64,000 nucleotides of DNA, from the NCBI GenBank assembly GCA_031256675.1, contig JAIRQC010000027.1, positions 1-64,000 on the forward strand, written 5' to 3'. Shown piece after piece: positions 10,121 to 20,488 of the stretch. Numbering within the stretch: the stretch's first letter is position 1; every line of letters starts with the position of its first letter. The notes under the pieces were generated by a model that was not told the DNA's origin, did not search any database, and saw only the letters and a list, made by a program, of their open reading frames with translations. The position numbers were made by a program, and so were the translations under genes. This DNA comes from Rikenellaceae bacterium (lineage in GTDB: Bacteria; Bacteroidota; Bacteroidia; Bacteroidales; Rikenellaceae).

Positions 10121-13108
10121 ATGAAACGAACGTTGTTGCTATGTGTTGCGGGCTCTTTGTCCCTTCTTGGCCGCGCGGTAGCCGGGGCGCCCGAGGCTGA
10201 GCGCCATTTGAGGCTGGCCCGCGAACTGTACAAGGCCGAAAAGTACCTGCCTGCCACCGCCGAGACCGACAAGGCGCGCGCCGCCCTCACCCCCGACCCC
10301 GCATGCAGGCCGTTGCAGATGCCGATCGACTATTACGACGCACTGTGCGCCGCCCACAACGGAGACGGGGCGGCCGAGGCCAAACTCGAGAACTTCCTGC
10401 TGCGCTACTCCGACGCCTCGACGCTCAACGAGATACGCTTCGCCCTGGGCAACATCTACTACCTGAACGGCCACTACGGCGACGCATGCGTCAGGCTGCT
10501 GAGCGTCAATCCGCTCGAACTCGGCCAGAAGCGGCAAAGCCAGTATTACTACAAGCTGGGCTACTGCCACTTCATGCTCGACGATTACAACAAGGCCTAC
10601 CCCGCCCTGCGACAGTCGCTTGACGATCCATCCTGCGAGGCCGACGCAAGATACTGCCTGGCCTATATCGACTATCTGCGAGGCGACTACGCCTCGGCCC
10701 GCGAAGGCTTCGTGCGCATATCGGGCAACGAGATATACAAAAGGGAGGCGCCATATTTCCTACTGCAAATCGACTATCTGACAGGCGATTACAAGAACGT
10801 GACAGCCAACGGCGACAAGGTCATCACCTCGTTGAAAGGCGAACGTGCCATCGAGGCGGCGCGGGTGGCGGCCGAAGGGGCTTTCCGCGAGGGCGCCTAT
10901 CCGCAGATGCTCAACTACATGGAGCGTTTCCTTGCGCTGGGCGGCGTGCCGGAGCGCGACGAGCTCTACCTGCTCGGCTTCGGCCACCACAATGCCGGCG
11001 ATTACGCCCGTGCGGCAGGCGAGCTGGCAGGCGTCTGCACCGTCGACGACCGCATGACCCGCAACGCCAGCTACCACCTGGGCGACTGCTACCTGCAACT
11101 CGGCGACAGGCAATCGGCGCTGAAATCCTTCTCCATTGCCGCTTCGGGGTCGATGGAGGAGCAGTTCCGCGAGGATGCGCTCTACAACTACGGCAAACTG
11201 CAATACGAACAGGGCGGAGGGCTGTTCAACGAGGCGATCAACGCGCTGGGCCGCTACATTCAGGAGTACCCTGCCTCGCCCCTCATGCAGCAGGTGAAGG
11301 GCTATCTCGCTTCGGCATACTTCAATACGCGCAACTACGCCGCCGCATACGAGGCCATGTCGCAGATCGCCGACCCCGACAACGACATGAAGGCGGCCAT
11401 GCAGAAGATCACCTACTTCCGCGCTATGGAGCTCTACCGCGACGGCGATTACGACGCCGCCTACCTGCTTCTCGAAGAGTCGGCAACCTATCGCAGCAAT
11501 CAGAAATACACTGCGCTCGCTACCTTCTGGGTCGGCGACGTCCTTTTCAAGCGCGGCGAATACAACAAGGCGGCGGTGCTTTTCAAGAACTACCTCGCCG
11601 TGTCGCCCGCCGCCGAACGCGAACACATCATGGCCCCTTACAACGTGGGCTACTGCTACTTCAACCTCGGTCGACGCGACGACGCGCGCGAATGGTTCGA
11701 CAGGTTCCTCTACGGCTACTACGCCCGCGACGCCTATCGTGCCGACGCGTGCAACCGTCTGGGCGACTTGGCCTACCAGAGGCGCGACTTTGCACAGGCC
11801 ATATCGCACTACGAGAGTGCGATAAGCATCGGCCCGCCCGCCCGCGACTATGCCCGCCTGCGCCGCGCCATGATGTACGGCTATGTCGGCGACGGGCTGC
11901 GTAAAATAGCGGCGCTCAGGGAGATAATCGCCGAGGGCAAGGGAACTTACGTCGACCGCGCCCATTACGAACTGGCCCGGGCCCAGATCGCCTCCGAGAA
12001 TTTTGCCGAGGCGGGGCGGACGCTGCGCGAGTTTGTCGACGGCTACCCCAACTCGCCATACCATATCGACGCGCTGAACGACCTGGGGCTCGTTTCGCTC
12101 AACGTTGGCGACCGCGAGGCGGCGATGAAATACTACAAACAGGTGGCGGCCGCAGCCCCCGCCTCGCCGCAGGGCAAGGAGGCGCTGGCCTCGATCCGCT
12201 CGATATACGTCGATGCGGGCGATGCGGCGAGCTACTTCGGCTATGCCCGCGAGATAGGCGCGGAGAGCGACCTTAGCACGGTGCGTCGCGACTCGCTGTC
12301 ATACGCCGCCGCCGAAACGCTCTACCTGCGCGGCGATTACGCGCGCGCGGCGGCGGCCATGCAGAGCTATCTCGGCACATACCGTCAGGGAACCTACACC
12401 GCCGACGCCCTGTACTACCTGGGCGATTGCAAACAGCGCGGCGGCGACGCTCATGGTGCGGCGGCGGCGTTCGAACGGCTCTCCAAGCTCCACTTCAACA
12501 GCTTCACCCTGCGCGGATTGCGTCGTCTGGCCGCGATCCATGCCGACAACGACGAGCATGAAGCCGCCGCGCGGGCATACAGGAAATGGAGCGAGTATGC
12601 CGAGAATCCCGCCGACGGGGCCGAGGCGCTGGCCGGCTATCTGACCTCAACGGCGGCTGTCGACAACCCCTCCCGCATGGTGCAGGCGGCCAACGAGACG
12701 CTGGCCTCGCCTTTCGTCGACGCCAAACTTCGCATCAGGGCGCAGTACCTCAAAGCAAAGGCCTGCGAAGCGCAGGGCGACGACCAGCTGGCGCAACGGA
12801 TATACGCCGAGCTCGCCGCCGATCCCACGACCGCCGAAGGGGCGGAGGCGGCCTATCGCGTGATAGAATACGCCTACCTTAAACCCAACCACGCCGAGGC
12901 CAAACGGCTGGTTATCGCCTTCGGGGAGAGCCGCACGCCGCATGGCTACTGGCTGGCGCAGGCGTTCATCATCCTGGGCGACGTTTACGCCGCCGAGGGC
13001 GACGCATTTCAGGCGCGGGCTACGTGGCAGAGCATCGTCGACGGCTACACGGTTGCCGACGACGGCGTTATGGATCTGGTAAGGGAGAGGCTGAAAAAGT
13101 TGAGGTGA
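10121..13108 (+). CDS. Tetratricopeptide-repeat protein (large, exported)
   Basis: MKRTLLLCVAGSLSLLGRAVAGAPEAERHLRLARELYKAEKYLPA..., many TPR-like helices over ~990 aa. Confidence 0.8.
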   Translation: MKRTLLLCVAGSLSLLGRAVAGAPEAERHLRLARELYKAEKYLPATAETDKARAALTPDPACRPLQMPIDYYDALCAAHNGDGAAEAKLENFLLRYSDASTLNEIRFALGNIYYLNGHYGDACVRLLSVNPLELGQKRQSQYYYKLGYCHFMLDDYNKAYPALRQSLDDPSCEADARYCLAYIDYLRGDYASAREGFVRISGNEIYKREAPYFLLQIDYLTGDYKNVTANGDKVITSLKGERAIEAARVAAEGAFREGAYPQMLNYMERFLALGGVPERDELYLLGFGHHNAGDYARAAGELAGVCTVDDRMTRNASYHLGDCYLQLGDRQSALKSFSIAASGSMEEQFREDALYNYGKLQYEQGGGLFNEAINALGRYIQEYPASPLMQQVKGYLASAYFNTRNYAAAYEAMSQIADPDNDMKAAMQKITYFRAMELYRDGDYDAAYLLLEESATYRSNQKYTALATFWVGDVLFKRGEYNKAAVLFKNYLAVSPAAEREHIMAPYNVGYCYFNLGRRDDAREWFDRFLYGYYARDAYRADACNRLGDLAYQRRDFAQAISHYESAISIGPPARDYARLRRAMMYGYVGDGLRKIAALREIIAEGKGTYVDRAHYELARAQIASENFAEAGRTLREFVDGYPNSPYHIDALNDLGLVSLNVGDREAAMKYYKQVAAAAPASPQGKEALASIRSIYVDAGDAASYFGYAREIGAESDLSTVRRDSLSYAAAETLYLRGDYARAAAAMQSYLGTYRQGTYTADALYYLGDCKQRGGDAHGAAAAFERLSKLHFNSFTLRGLRRLAAIHADNDEHEAAARAYRKWSEYAENPADGAEALAGYLTSTAAVDNPSRMVQAANETLASPFVDAKLRIRAQYLKAKACEAQGDDQLAQRIYAELAADPTTAEGAEAAYRVIEYAYLKPNHAEAKRLVIAFGESRTPHGYWLAQAFIILGDVYAAEGDAFQARATWQSIVDGYTVADDGVMDLVRERLKKLR

Positions 13109-14748
13109 TGATAAAGAACACATTATATATAGTAATGGCGGCGATGGCCGCAGTGCGGACAGAGGCGCAGAATGCCGGCCTCAGTCGACAGGTTGAGGTG
13201 ATCAAGGAGTATGTTCCCGATGCGGGCGTGGCAATGCCGAAGGTCGATTTCGTGCCGCAGATCGGCGACACGACCCTCCTGCGCCCCGAAATGGAGTACG
13301 GCATCCGCCCGACGGGCTATGTCGGCCGCTTCGGCATACCGGACATCGCCCCGATGACGGTCAGCGTCGACGAGTACAAATTTGTTATGCCGTTCTACAT
13401 CAAGGCCGGCGCAGGCTACCCGTGGAACGGACTGCTCGACTTCTACTGGTCGCATCGCGACAGGTACAACATCGGTTACGGCGCATACTACAACCACGAC
13501 GGCCGCTACGGCAAGGCGACCAGCGACCTCGGCCTGCGCCGCAAGGCGTTGACCGCCACCAACTACGCCGGCGGGTTTGCCTCAAAGGAGTTTGGCCGCT
13601 ACGTCCTGAAAGCGGGGATCGACATGTTTTTCAACGAATACACCGCATACGGAGCATACACCATAGACAGCCTGCCGCTGAACAGTTACGGGGCCAACGA
13701 ACGCTTTAATTACAAAGGCATTAGCGGCGATGTTACCTTTGGCGATACGTTTACCGACCTCAGTCGCCTCAACTTCCGCTTGGGCGGACGGCTGGGCACG
13801 ACGGCCAACACCGTGCAGCAGACCGACACAAAAAGCGAGTTCTTCGGCGAGATCGGCAAGGCGTTCAGACAGCATACCGCCATCCTTTCGGCCAGGGTGC
13901 GGAGCTATTGCGGCTCTGACGCACGCAGTTACTTCACCCTCGAGCCGCGCTACGCCGTCGAAGGGGTCGATTTCACCCTCGATGCGGGGCTCAAAGTGAA
14001 CTTCGGCAGCGGCCTGAGGCTATTCCCGCAACTGAACCTCAAATACGACGTCTGGGGCGGATACATCATCCCCTACGTTGAGATCGACGGCGGACTGACC
14101 TGCGGCGACATGGAGCGTATGCTCGAACTCAACCCTTATGTCGTCCGCGGCATATTAAAGATTGCCGACCTCAAACAGTACAACCTGCGCGGCGGCGTTG
14201 CGGGCAGCCTGTCGGACAACCTCTACTACAAGGCTTTCGTCGGTGTGAGCAGCCTGCTCGACATGAGTTTCTTTGTCAGCGACTATTCCGAGGGGCGCAC
14301 GGCCCGTTTCCTTGTCGAGCGCGACAACGGCACGATGTTCACCCTGGGGGGCAGCATGGAGTTCAAGCTCTACGACAAGCTGCGCAGCTGGGCCGCAGCC
14401 AGATATTACGGCTACACGCTCGACCATTTTGAACGCGCCTGCGGGCTGCCGAACTTCGAGGTCAGGGTTGGCGGACGGTACGAGTTCACACCCAAATGGC
14501 GGGCCAGTCTCGGGGCTACGCTCCTCGGCCGCCGCTACTTCTTCGAACGCATAGCCTCGACGGGCGACCTGCTGCTCAACAAGGCCCGCCCGTCGTTCAA
14601 CCTCGAAGCGCAGGTCGACTACCGCCACTCGCGGTTCATACACTACTTCCTGCGCGGCGAGAACCTCTTCAACTCGAAGCTGTACCCCTGGAACCACTAC
14701 CGCTCGGTGGGGCTGACCGTTCAGGGCGGGGTGGTCTTATCGTTTTAA
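13108..14748 (+). CDS. Outer-membrane beta-barrel protein (TonB-dependent-receptor-like barrel), coupled to the TPR gene
   Basis: ATGA overlap with upstream stop; signal peptide; alternating aromatic/polar strands (FYWSHRDRYNIGYGAYYNHDGRYGK..., C-terminal LTVQGGVVLSF). Confidence 0.65.
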   Translation: MIKNTLYIVMAAMAAVRTEAQNAGLSRQVEVIKEYVPDAGVAMPKVDFVPQIGDTTLLRPEMEYGIRPTGYVGRFGIPDIAPMTVSVDEYKFVMPFYIKAGAGYPWNGLLDFYWSHRDRYNIGYGAYYNHDGRYGKATSDLGLRRKALTATNYAGGFASKEFGRYVLKAGIDMFFNEYTAYGAYTIDSLPLNSYGANERFNYKGISGDVTFGDTFTDLSRLNFRLGGRLGTTANTVQQTDTKSEFFGEIGKAFRQHTAILSARVRSYCGSDARSYFTLEPRYAVEGVDFTLDAGLKVNFGSGLRLFPQLNLKYDVWGGYIIPYVEIDGGLTCGDMERMLELNPYVVRGILKIADLKQYNLRGGVAGSLSDNLYYKAFVGVSSLLDMSFFVSDYSEGRTARFLVERDNGTMFTLGGSMEFKLYDKLRSWAAARYYGYTLDHFERACGLPNFEVRVGGRYEFTPKWRASLGATLLGRRYFFERIASTGDLLLNKARPSFNLEAQVDYRHSRFIHYFLRGENLFNSKLYPWNHYRSVGLTVQGGVVLSF

Positions 14749-14814
14749 GGGCGCGGCTTCCTGCTCTATCGGGGCGGGGTTACGCGCTGAAAATAAGTCA
14801 TTATGCCGTCCGAA

Positions 14815-15352
14815 ATGGAAAATTTTGAGGTAAGAAGGAGCAAATTCTCGCTCATTTTGGGCTTTGTTTTGGCAGAGGCTGCTCTTTTGTTACTGTTGTT
14901 TTTGATTGTCTATACTTACATTGAAACGGCAGGGAGCCCTAAGGTCAGGGAGAGTTTGAATTTGCCTGTCGAGGGTTTTTTCTGGTTGTTTGTGGCGGTT
15001 TGTTTTCATTGCATGCTATTTATCGGTTTGTTTTACCGGCTCACGGTAAGCGGCGAGCAGATGGCTGCGCCGGTTTTTCCGGCAAACAAAAATATTCGGT
15101 TTTGCTAACATGGAACGCCTGATCGAAATTCATTCGCCATTACGCATTAACATTAAGTACAGGTGCTTCTTCGACTTGAGAATTATTGGGAAAAACGGCA
15201 AAGTGATTACATATTTGATGCTAAACGACAGAAATTACGAACTGTTCGTCGAAACCTGCATGAGGCATAAGATCAAAAACAATATAATCCGCCCGAATCC
15301 CCGAACCCGCACGGCCCGCTTTAAGGAAAAAAACGGGACAACTTTGAAGTGA
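14815..15352 (+). pseudogene. Small two-TM, PH-domain-like protein, frameshifted
   Basis: ORF 14803..15108 (MENFEVRRSKFSLILGFVLAEAALLLLLFLIVYTY...LTVSGEQM...NKNIRF) continues in +1 frame (ANMERLIEIHSPLRINIKYRCFFDLRIIGKNGKVITYLML...); T-run at 15100..15103. Confidence 0.6.
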
Positions 15353-15607
15353 GGAGAAGCAAATCCTCGCTCATCAGGGAGGTGCTCCGGCAGAGGTTGC
15401 CCTTTTGTTCCCTAATGCGGCAAGATTGTCGGCGAACCGGCAGGCGGAGGAGGGGCGTTTCGCACATGTTGTGTTTTGGATTGTATTGACCCGAACCGGC
15501 GGTCGATCGGCGCGTGACACGCTTTGGGGTGTCCAGCCGCCAAAAACAATATCTGAGGGACAAATGGGCGCAAACGGCTCTCCGCCCGACAGTTTGGCGC
15601 AACGGTT

Positions 15608-15892
15608 CCCGATATTCTTGCGGTTTCTGCGGTTGTTCCTGCGATTTCTGCGATTCCTGCAATTTGGGTGGAACAACTCCCGAGATTTCTGCGGTTTCTA
15701 CGGTTGTTTCTGCGACTCCTGCGATTTGGGCGGAACAACTCCTGAGGTTCCTGCGGTTGTTCCTGTAATTTCTGCGATTTCTGCAATTTGGGTGGAACGG
15801 CTCCCGAGGTTCCTGCGGTTTCTGTGATTCCTGCAATTTGGGCGGAACAACTCCTGAGGTTCCTGCGGTTTCTGCGGTTTCTGTTGCGCCGA
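15608..15892. repeat. Minisatellite: (YYTGCGRTT)n blocks alternating with TTTGGGYGGAACRRCTCCYGAGRTT
   Basis: Four copies of the conserved block near 15661, 15723, 15785 and 15834, spaced by 62, 62 and ~50 bp. Confidence 0.9.
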
Positions 15893-15977
15893 AAGCAACG
15901 CCTGCCGTGAGTTCCGTTAATTGAGATATGCCGCTAACAACATGACAATGCGAAATATAGCGTCAAGCGCGCAAAAC

Positions 15978-16862
15978 TCAATCGCTCTCCGAACCTGAAC
16001 CTGTCGCCACGACGGGATAGGCGTTGAACTCGGCCTCCTCCTGCTCGCGACGACGCTCCATGCGGCGACGGGTGCGGGCGGAGATGTAGATGCCCAACTC
16101 GTAGAGCCCGTAGAGCGGCGCCAGAACCAGCAGGCAACTCACAATATCGGGCGGGGTGATGACAGCTGCAAAGATTGTCAACACCACGATCGAGTGACGG
16201 CGATACTTGCGCATGAAGGCCGGAGTCAACAGCCCGATGCGCGTCAAAAAGTAGACCAGCAGCGGTAGCTGAAACACCGCCGCCGTGGCCATCGACACAT
16301 TTAGAACCGTTGACAAATAGGAATTTACGTCAATCATGTTGTCGATGTCGGAGCTGGCGACATAGTTCGCCAGAAAGTTCACCGACAGCGGCGCGATCAG
16401 AAAATAACCGAACATCAGCCCCGTAAAGAAACACAGCGACACATAGCTCACCAGCATGTTGGTACCCCGCCGCTCCCGGGCCGTCAGCGCAGGCTTCACA
16501 AACTGCCATATCTCCCACAGCATGTAGGGAATGGCCAGAACGAGCCCCGTGACGAACGAGATGCGCATGTGGAGGTTGAACTGGCCGCCGAGCGTGGTGT
16601 TTATCATCTTGATCTGCTGGGCGTTGGGTTGCAGTCCGTCGACGCCCGAGAGTCCGGCCAGCCAGCCGAGCAGTTTGTTGGTCGGGAAATCGGGTTTGCT
16701 CGGCCCCATGAGCACCATGTCGATGACAAACCCTTTGAGCGCAAACGCCGCGATAAAAAAGATCAGGAACGCCACCGCCCCGCGAAACAGGTGCGGGCGG
16801 AGCGCATCGAGATGCTCGAAAAATGTCATCTCTGCCTTAGGCGAGGTCGACTTGCGTGGCAT
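15978..16862 (-). CDS. tatC: Sec-independent protein translocase TatC
   Basis: MTFFEHLDALRPHLFRGAVAFLIFFIAAF..., AIPYMLWEIWQFVKPALTARERR, VFQLPLLVYFLTRIGLLTP, VLTIFAAVITPPDIVSCLL. Confidence 0.93.
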   Translation of the reverse strand: MPRKSTSPKAEMTFFEHLDALRPHLFRGAVAFLIFFIAAFALKGFVIDMVLMGPSKPDFPTNKLLGWLAGLSGVDGLQPNAQQIKMINTTLGGQFNLHMRISFVTGLVLAIPYMLWEIWQFVKPALTARERRGTNMLVSYVSLCFFTGLMFGYFLIAPLSVNFLANYVASSDIDNMIDVNSYLSTVLNVSMATAAVFQLPLLVYFLTRIGLLTPAFMRKYRRHSIVVLTIFAAVITPPDIVSCLLVLAPLYGLYELGIYISARTRRRMERRREQEEAEFNAYPVVATGSGSESD

Positions 16863-17407
16863 ATTCTTAATAATTTTTGTCCGAATACGGGGTTTGTGCA
16901 TGGTCTGTTCGGCGCGTCCCGCTCTCGTTCTTCGGGAGTTTTTCGGGCCCCTCTTTGCCTCGCCGTCGCGTTACGGGAAGTCGGCTATACGTCTCTCAGG
17001 CGGGACAATCACAGCGCTTTCGAATAGCTTCGGCAGGGGAATTTAACAAACTCTCATGCAAACTCTTACCCGGACACACCTCCACACGCCTCGCAAACCC
17101 GTGTGGCCGAGGCGATCTTGGCTGTTATATATGCAGTTCGGGAGTTAAAATATTACACGTCATGCCGAACAGCGCAGAACGAAGTGGGGCGTATTTTAAC
17201 AGAACAATAAGGTAGAGCCGACCTGCGGTTTACCCCTGCACAGTTCTGAGGTCGCCACTGTGTCGGTTCGAGGTTATTCCGCTACGCTTCATTTCGCTCG
17301 TGGCGACATGTCCTGTATCGCCAATTGAAAAATGCCGAGTTCCGGTTGCCATTTTCACCCCCCCTGGCCCGCCATTTTCAACCCCCTGGTCCACACGTGT
17401 AAACCCC

Positions 17408-17605
17408 TTACTCGTGGCTCGACTGTTCGATCTTCTCGCTTGCTTTGGGCTGTTCGGACGAGTAGTCTTTGTTGGCAGCGTCCTTGAACTCCTTGATGCC
17501 GCGTCCGAGGCCGCGCATGAGTTCAGGGATCTTTTTGCCACCGAAAAACAGCAGCGCTAACGCTGCGATAAAAATAATCTCGCCCATTCCGAATTTCTGA
17601 AACAT
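17408..17605 (-). CDS. tatA: Twin-arginine translocase subunit TatA/TatE
   Basis: [38 protein letters not shown]. Confidence 0.92.
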   Translation of the reverse strand: MFQKFGMGEIIFIAALALLFFGGKKIPELMRGLGRGIKEFKDAANKDYSSEQPKASEKIEQSSHE

Positions 17606-17885
17606 ACTATTTGGTTTTAATGTTATCTATCTCTTTTTTAATTCCTTGCCGACTCCCTCCTGTTTCCCCGCCTCAGAAACTGCCGCATCCTCCTGACAAC
17701 GGGGCCTTGATTTTGTGGCCGGATTTTCGGCGAAGTTACGAATTATTTGGCAGTTTTGCACATTCGCGTCGAAAAATCTATTTTTTCGGACGGGAAATCG
17801 AGGTCTGGTCTAAATCTCAGACGCTAAAAGCACTATATCACAGCTGATTAGAGGCTCAAAATAAAATGCATAGCGATACGGCAAT

Positions 17886-17943
17886 CGGGCGGAGCGCAGC
17901 GATACGGCAACTGTCAGTTTACCGTATCGCTGCGCTCCGCCCG
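17886..17943. repeat. Perfect 22-bp inverted repeat with near-palindromic loop
   Basis: CGGGCGGAGCGCAGCGATACGG (17886..17907) / CCGTATCGCTGCGCTCCGCCCG (17922..17943), loop c-AACTG-t-CAGTT-ta. Confidence 0.95.
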
Positions 17944-17988
17944 TAATGACTTTCGGCTCCGTCCTGCATGACGTGTAACGTCAGCCGA

Positions 17989-18050
17989 CGATCCGCATGA
18001 ACCCTGAGCAATCAGAAAACGATCCGCATGAACCCTGAGCGATCAGAAAG
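17989..18050. repeat. 31-bp tandem repeat x2 at the 3' end of the lipoprotein gene
   Basis: cgatccgcatgaaccctgagc[a/g]atcagaaa[a/g] at 17989..18019 and 18020..18050. Confidence 0.9.
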
Positions 18051-18748
18051 TGTGTGTGACAGTCTTGCTCATCTCTTTGTTGCCTGTACTGATCTTGACG
18101 GTAAAAGTATGGTCGCCGCTGTTGACGGGTGGTTTTGGTAAAGTAGAGATAGCAGAGCGGATAGAGCATTTTAGTGTTGTCGGCGTTAACCATGTTTAAC
18201 GGAATATCGATCGGCGTGTAAGCGCCAGGTGACCCGCCAAGATTTGCCCATCCAGCCCAATAGACTGGATATTCACTGGCTCTTATGTAGTTTTTATAAC
18301 CGCTCTCGATGAACTCATAAGGCGAAACGGCACACAGCAGGACAATATCGTCAAGTGGTTGGCCGGCGTCATGGTCTGCATCGAAGTTGCTGTCGCACGA
18401 AACACTGATTTCGTCCAACGGCCGGATTAACGCTTTATTTGCATTGGGTATGAGATAGCTATTATACGAAGCGTCATTAAAATATTCGGCCAGTTCTTTT
18501 AATTTTTCCTGATCGGTAGATTTATATATGGAACTGAAATCATCGCCTTTGAACCATATCCTTAAAATATACCTGTCAATTCCTTCAATTTCTTTTACGT
18601 CAAAATCATTGGCCTCAATATAATGCTGGACAAAATTGGGCGACCGCACAACGCCACTTTCGCCCTTATTGATGTCGTCACCGTAATTGCAACCATGCTG
18701 CAATGAACAGACAATGGCCGCTATCGTCAAAAACAATCCGGTTTTCAT
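18044..18748 (-). pseudogene. DUF5034-like lipoprotein, 3' frameshift
   Basis: MKTGLFLTIAAIVCSLQHGC lipoprotein signal; ORF tail becomes RQQRRPYFYRQDQ..., while one base less in the T/A-run at 18133..18136 gives PPVNSGDHTFTVKISTGNKEMSKTVTHTF* ending at 18044. Confidence 0.6.
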
Positions 18749-18832
18749 AACGCAATGTATTATTATTGACTATTTCAAGTTTTACCGTTGCATCCAACAC
18801 ACCCGATCATTTCCTTATTCCGGTTACGGCCG

Positions 18833-20278
18833 TTATTTTTTTATATTCGGCAGTTGCAGTCCGTAGCCTTTGATGCGGTCTTCGCGGCGCAGCAGCAGCG
18901 ACACGATGAGCGCCAGGGCCCCAAAACCGGTGAAGATCAGCATCGGCAGCGTGTAGTCGTACTGCGCCGCCACGGCCTTCTCCACCCCGTCGACGACCAC
19001 CGCAGAGGCCGGCGCGACGATGCAATACCGCTCCAACACTATGCCGACAAGCAGCGGCACTCCGGCCAAACCCCAATTCTGTATCCAGAATATCAGTGCA
19101 TAAGCCGTACCCAACTGCCGCTCAGGGATGATCTTCGGCACCGAGGGCCACATCGCCGACGGTACCAGCGAAAAGGCAATCCCCAGCAATACCATCAGCC
19201 CCAGCGCGACGATCCAGCTGCTGAGCCCCGGCAGCGAGAACGTGGCGTGGATGGCCACGAGCATCACCGCGCCGATTATCATTATGTTGGCCCCGTGGCC
19301 GCGGCGGTCGTAAAGGTTGCCGAAGAACGGCGTGAGAAGGATGGTTCCGAAGGGCAATATCGACGGGATGGCCCCTGCCAGATCGGGCGAAACGCCGAAC
19401 TTGTTGGTCATCAGGCTGGCCGCATATTTCAGGAACGGAAAAACCGCCGAGTAGAACAGCACGCACAGCAAGGCAAGCAGCCAGAAGCCGCGGACGGCGA
19501 CGATCGAGAATATATCTTTCGCCCTGAACTGTTCGTCGGACGCGCCGGCCTCGTCGCGGGCTTCGCGGTCGAGCCGCTTGTCCATCACCGCGAAGACCAG
19601 ATAGGTCATCAGCCCCACGCACATCGCCAGCAGCCCCACAAGCACCGGAGAGCCGACCGACGCGCTTAGTATGGCCGTCTTTTCGGCATTAGCATAGACT
19701 ATCGAGGCCATGAGCGGCGCGCCGAGCAGCGCGACGCCCGTACCTATACGCGCGCAGGCCACCTGCAACCCCATCGCCAGCGCGATCTCCTTACCCCTGA
19801 ACCAGCGCACCAGGGCTTTGGTTACGGTAATCCCCGCCATTTCGACGCCGAAGCCGAATATCGCATAACCCACGGCAGCCCACAACAGTTTTGCTACGAT
19901 CACCGAGCCGAAGAATGTGAACGTCTGTCCGCCGAAATCGTGCATTATGGCCCAGTATTTCAGCCCTATACCGCCTATCATCACCGTTGCCGCCATGATC
20001 CCCGTAAAGCGGACGCCCATCCAGTCGAGAATGATGCCGCCCACGATGAGCATCAGCAGAAAAATGTTGATCCAGCCGTACGCGCTGGTAAAAAAGCCGT
20101 AATCGCTCCCCGACCAGCCCAGGCCGCCGAACTGTACGGGCAACTCGGCCACCGTCTGCAACGGCGCCATCACATCGGTCAGAAAATAGCCGCACAGCAT
20201 GGTGAACGACACCAGCGCCAGCGCCGTCCAGCGCGCCCCTGCCGACTCGCTCAACTTCTTTCGTAATCTGTCTGTCAT
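18833..20278 (-). CDS. MFS transporter
   Basis: 481 aa, 12-TM pattern; FFTSAYGWINIFLLMLIVGGIILDWMGVRFTGI, FGNLYDRRGHG. Confidence 0.85.
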   Translation of the reverse strand: MTDRLRKKLSESAGARWTALALVSFTMLCGYFLTDVMAPLQTVAELPVQFGGLGWSGSDYGFFTSAYGWINIFLLMLIVGGIILDWMGVRFTGIMAATVMIGGIGLKYWAIMHDFGGQTFTFFGSVIVAKLLWAAVGYAIFGFGVEMAGITVTKALVRWFRGKEIALAMGLQVACARIGTGVALLGAPLMASIVYANAEKTAILSASVGSPVLVGLLAMCVGLMTYLVFAVMDKRLDREARDEAGASDEQFRAKDIFSIVAVRGFWLLALLCVLFYSAVFPFLKYAASLMTNKFGVSPDLAGAIPSILPFGTILLTPFFGNLYDRRGHGANIMIIGAVMLVAIHATFSLPGLSSWIVALGLMVLLGIAFSLVPSAMWPSVPKIIPERQLGTAYALIFWIQNWGLAGVPLLVGIVLERYCIVAPASAVVVDGVEKAVAAQYDYTLPMLIFTGFGALALIVSLLLRREDRIKGYGLQLPNIKK

Positions 20279-20488
20279 GATTTTTTGTTATTATTTAGTT
20301 TTTACAATTTAATTAATCTCCTTGCAGGCGCAACTTCGTGCCGCCTGAACCGGACGGAGCGAAGCACGGTGAACCGCAACGAAACGCAGTTAGGCGCGGT
20401 CGATAATGTCGACAGTCGCATCCCCGCCCCACTGCCATAAAAAACCCTCAGGCCCGCCACGTTCCGCCCGAAATGACATATTAACAAT

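Noticed and set aside
15608-15892. Possible CRISPR array
   Set aside because: Units are degenerate, 9-bp/62-bp nested and without unique spacers; no cas genes nearby.
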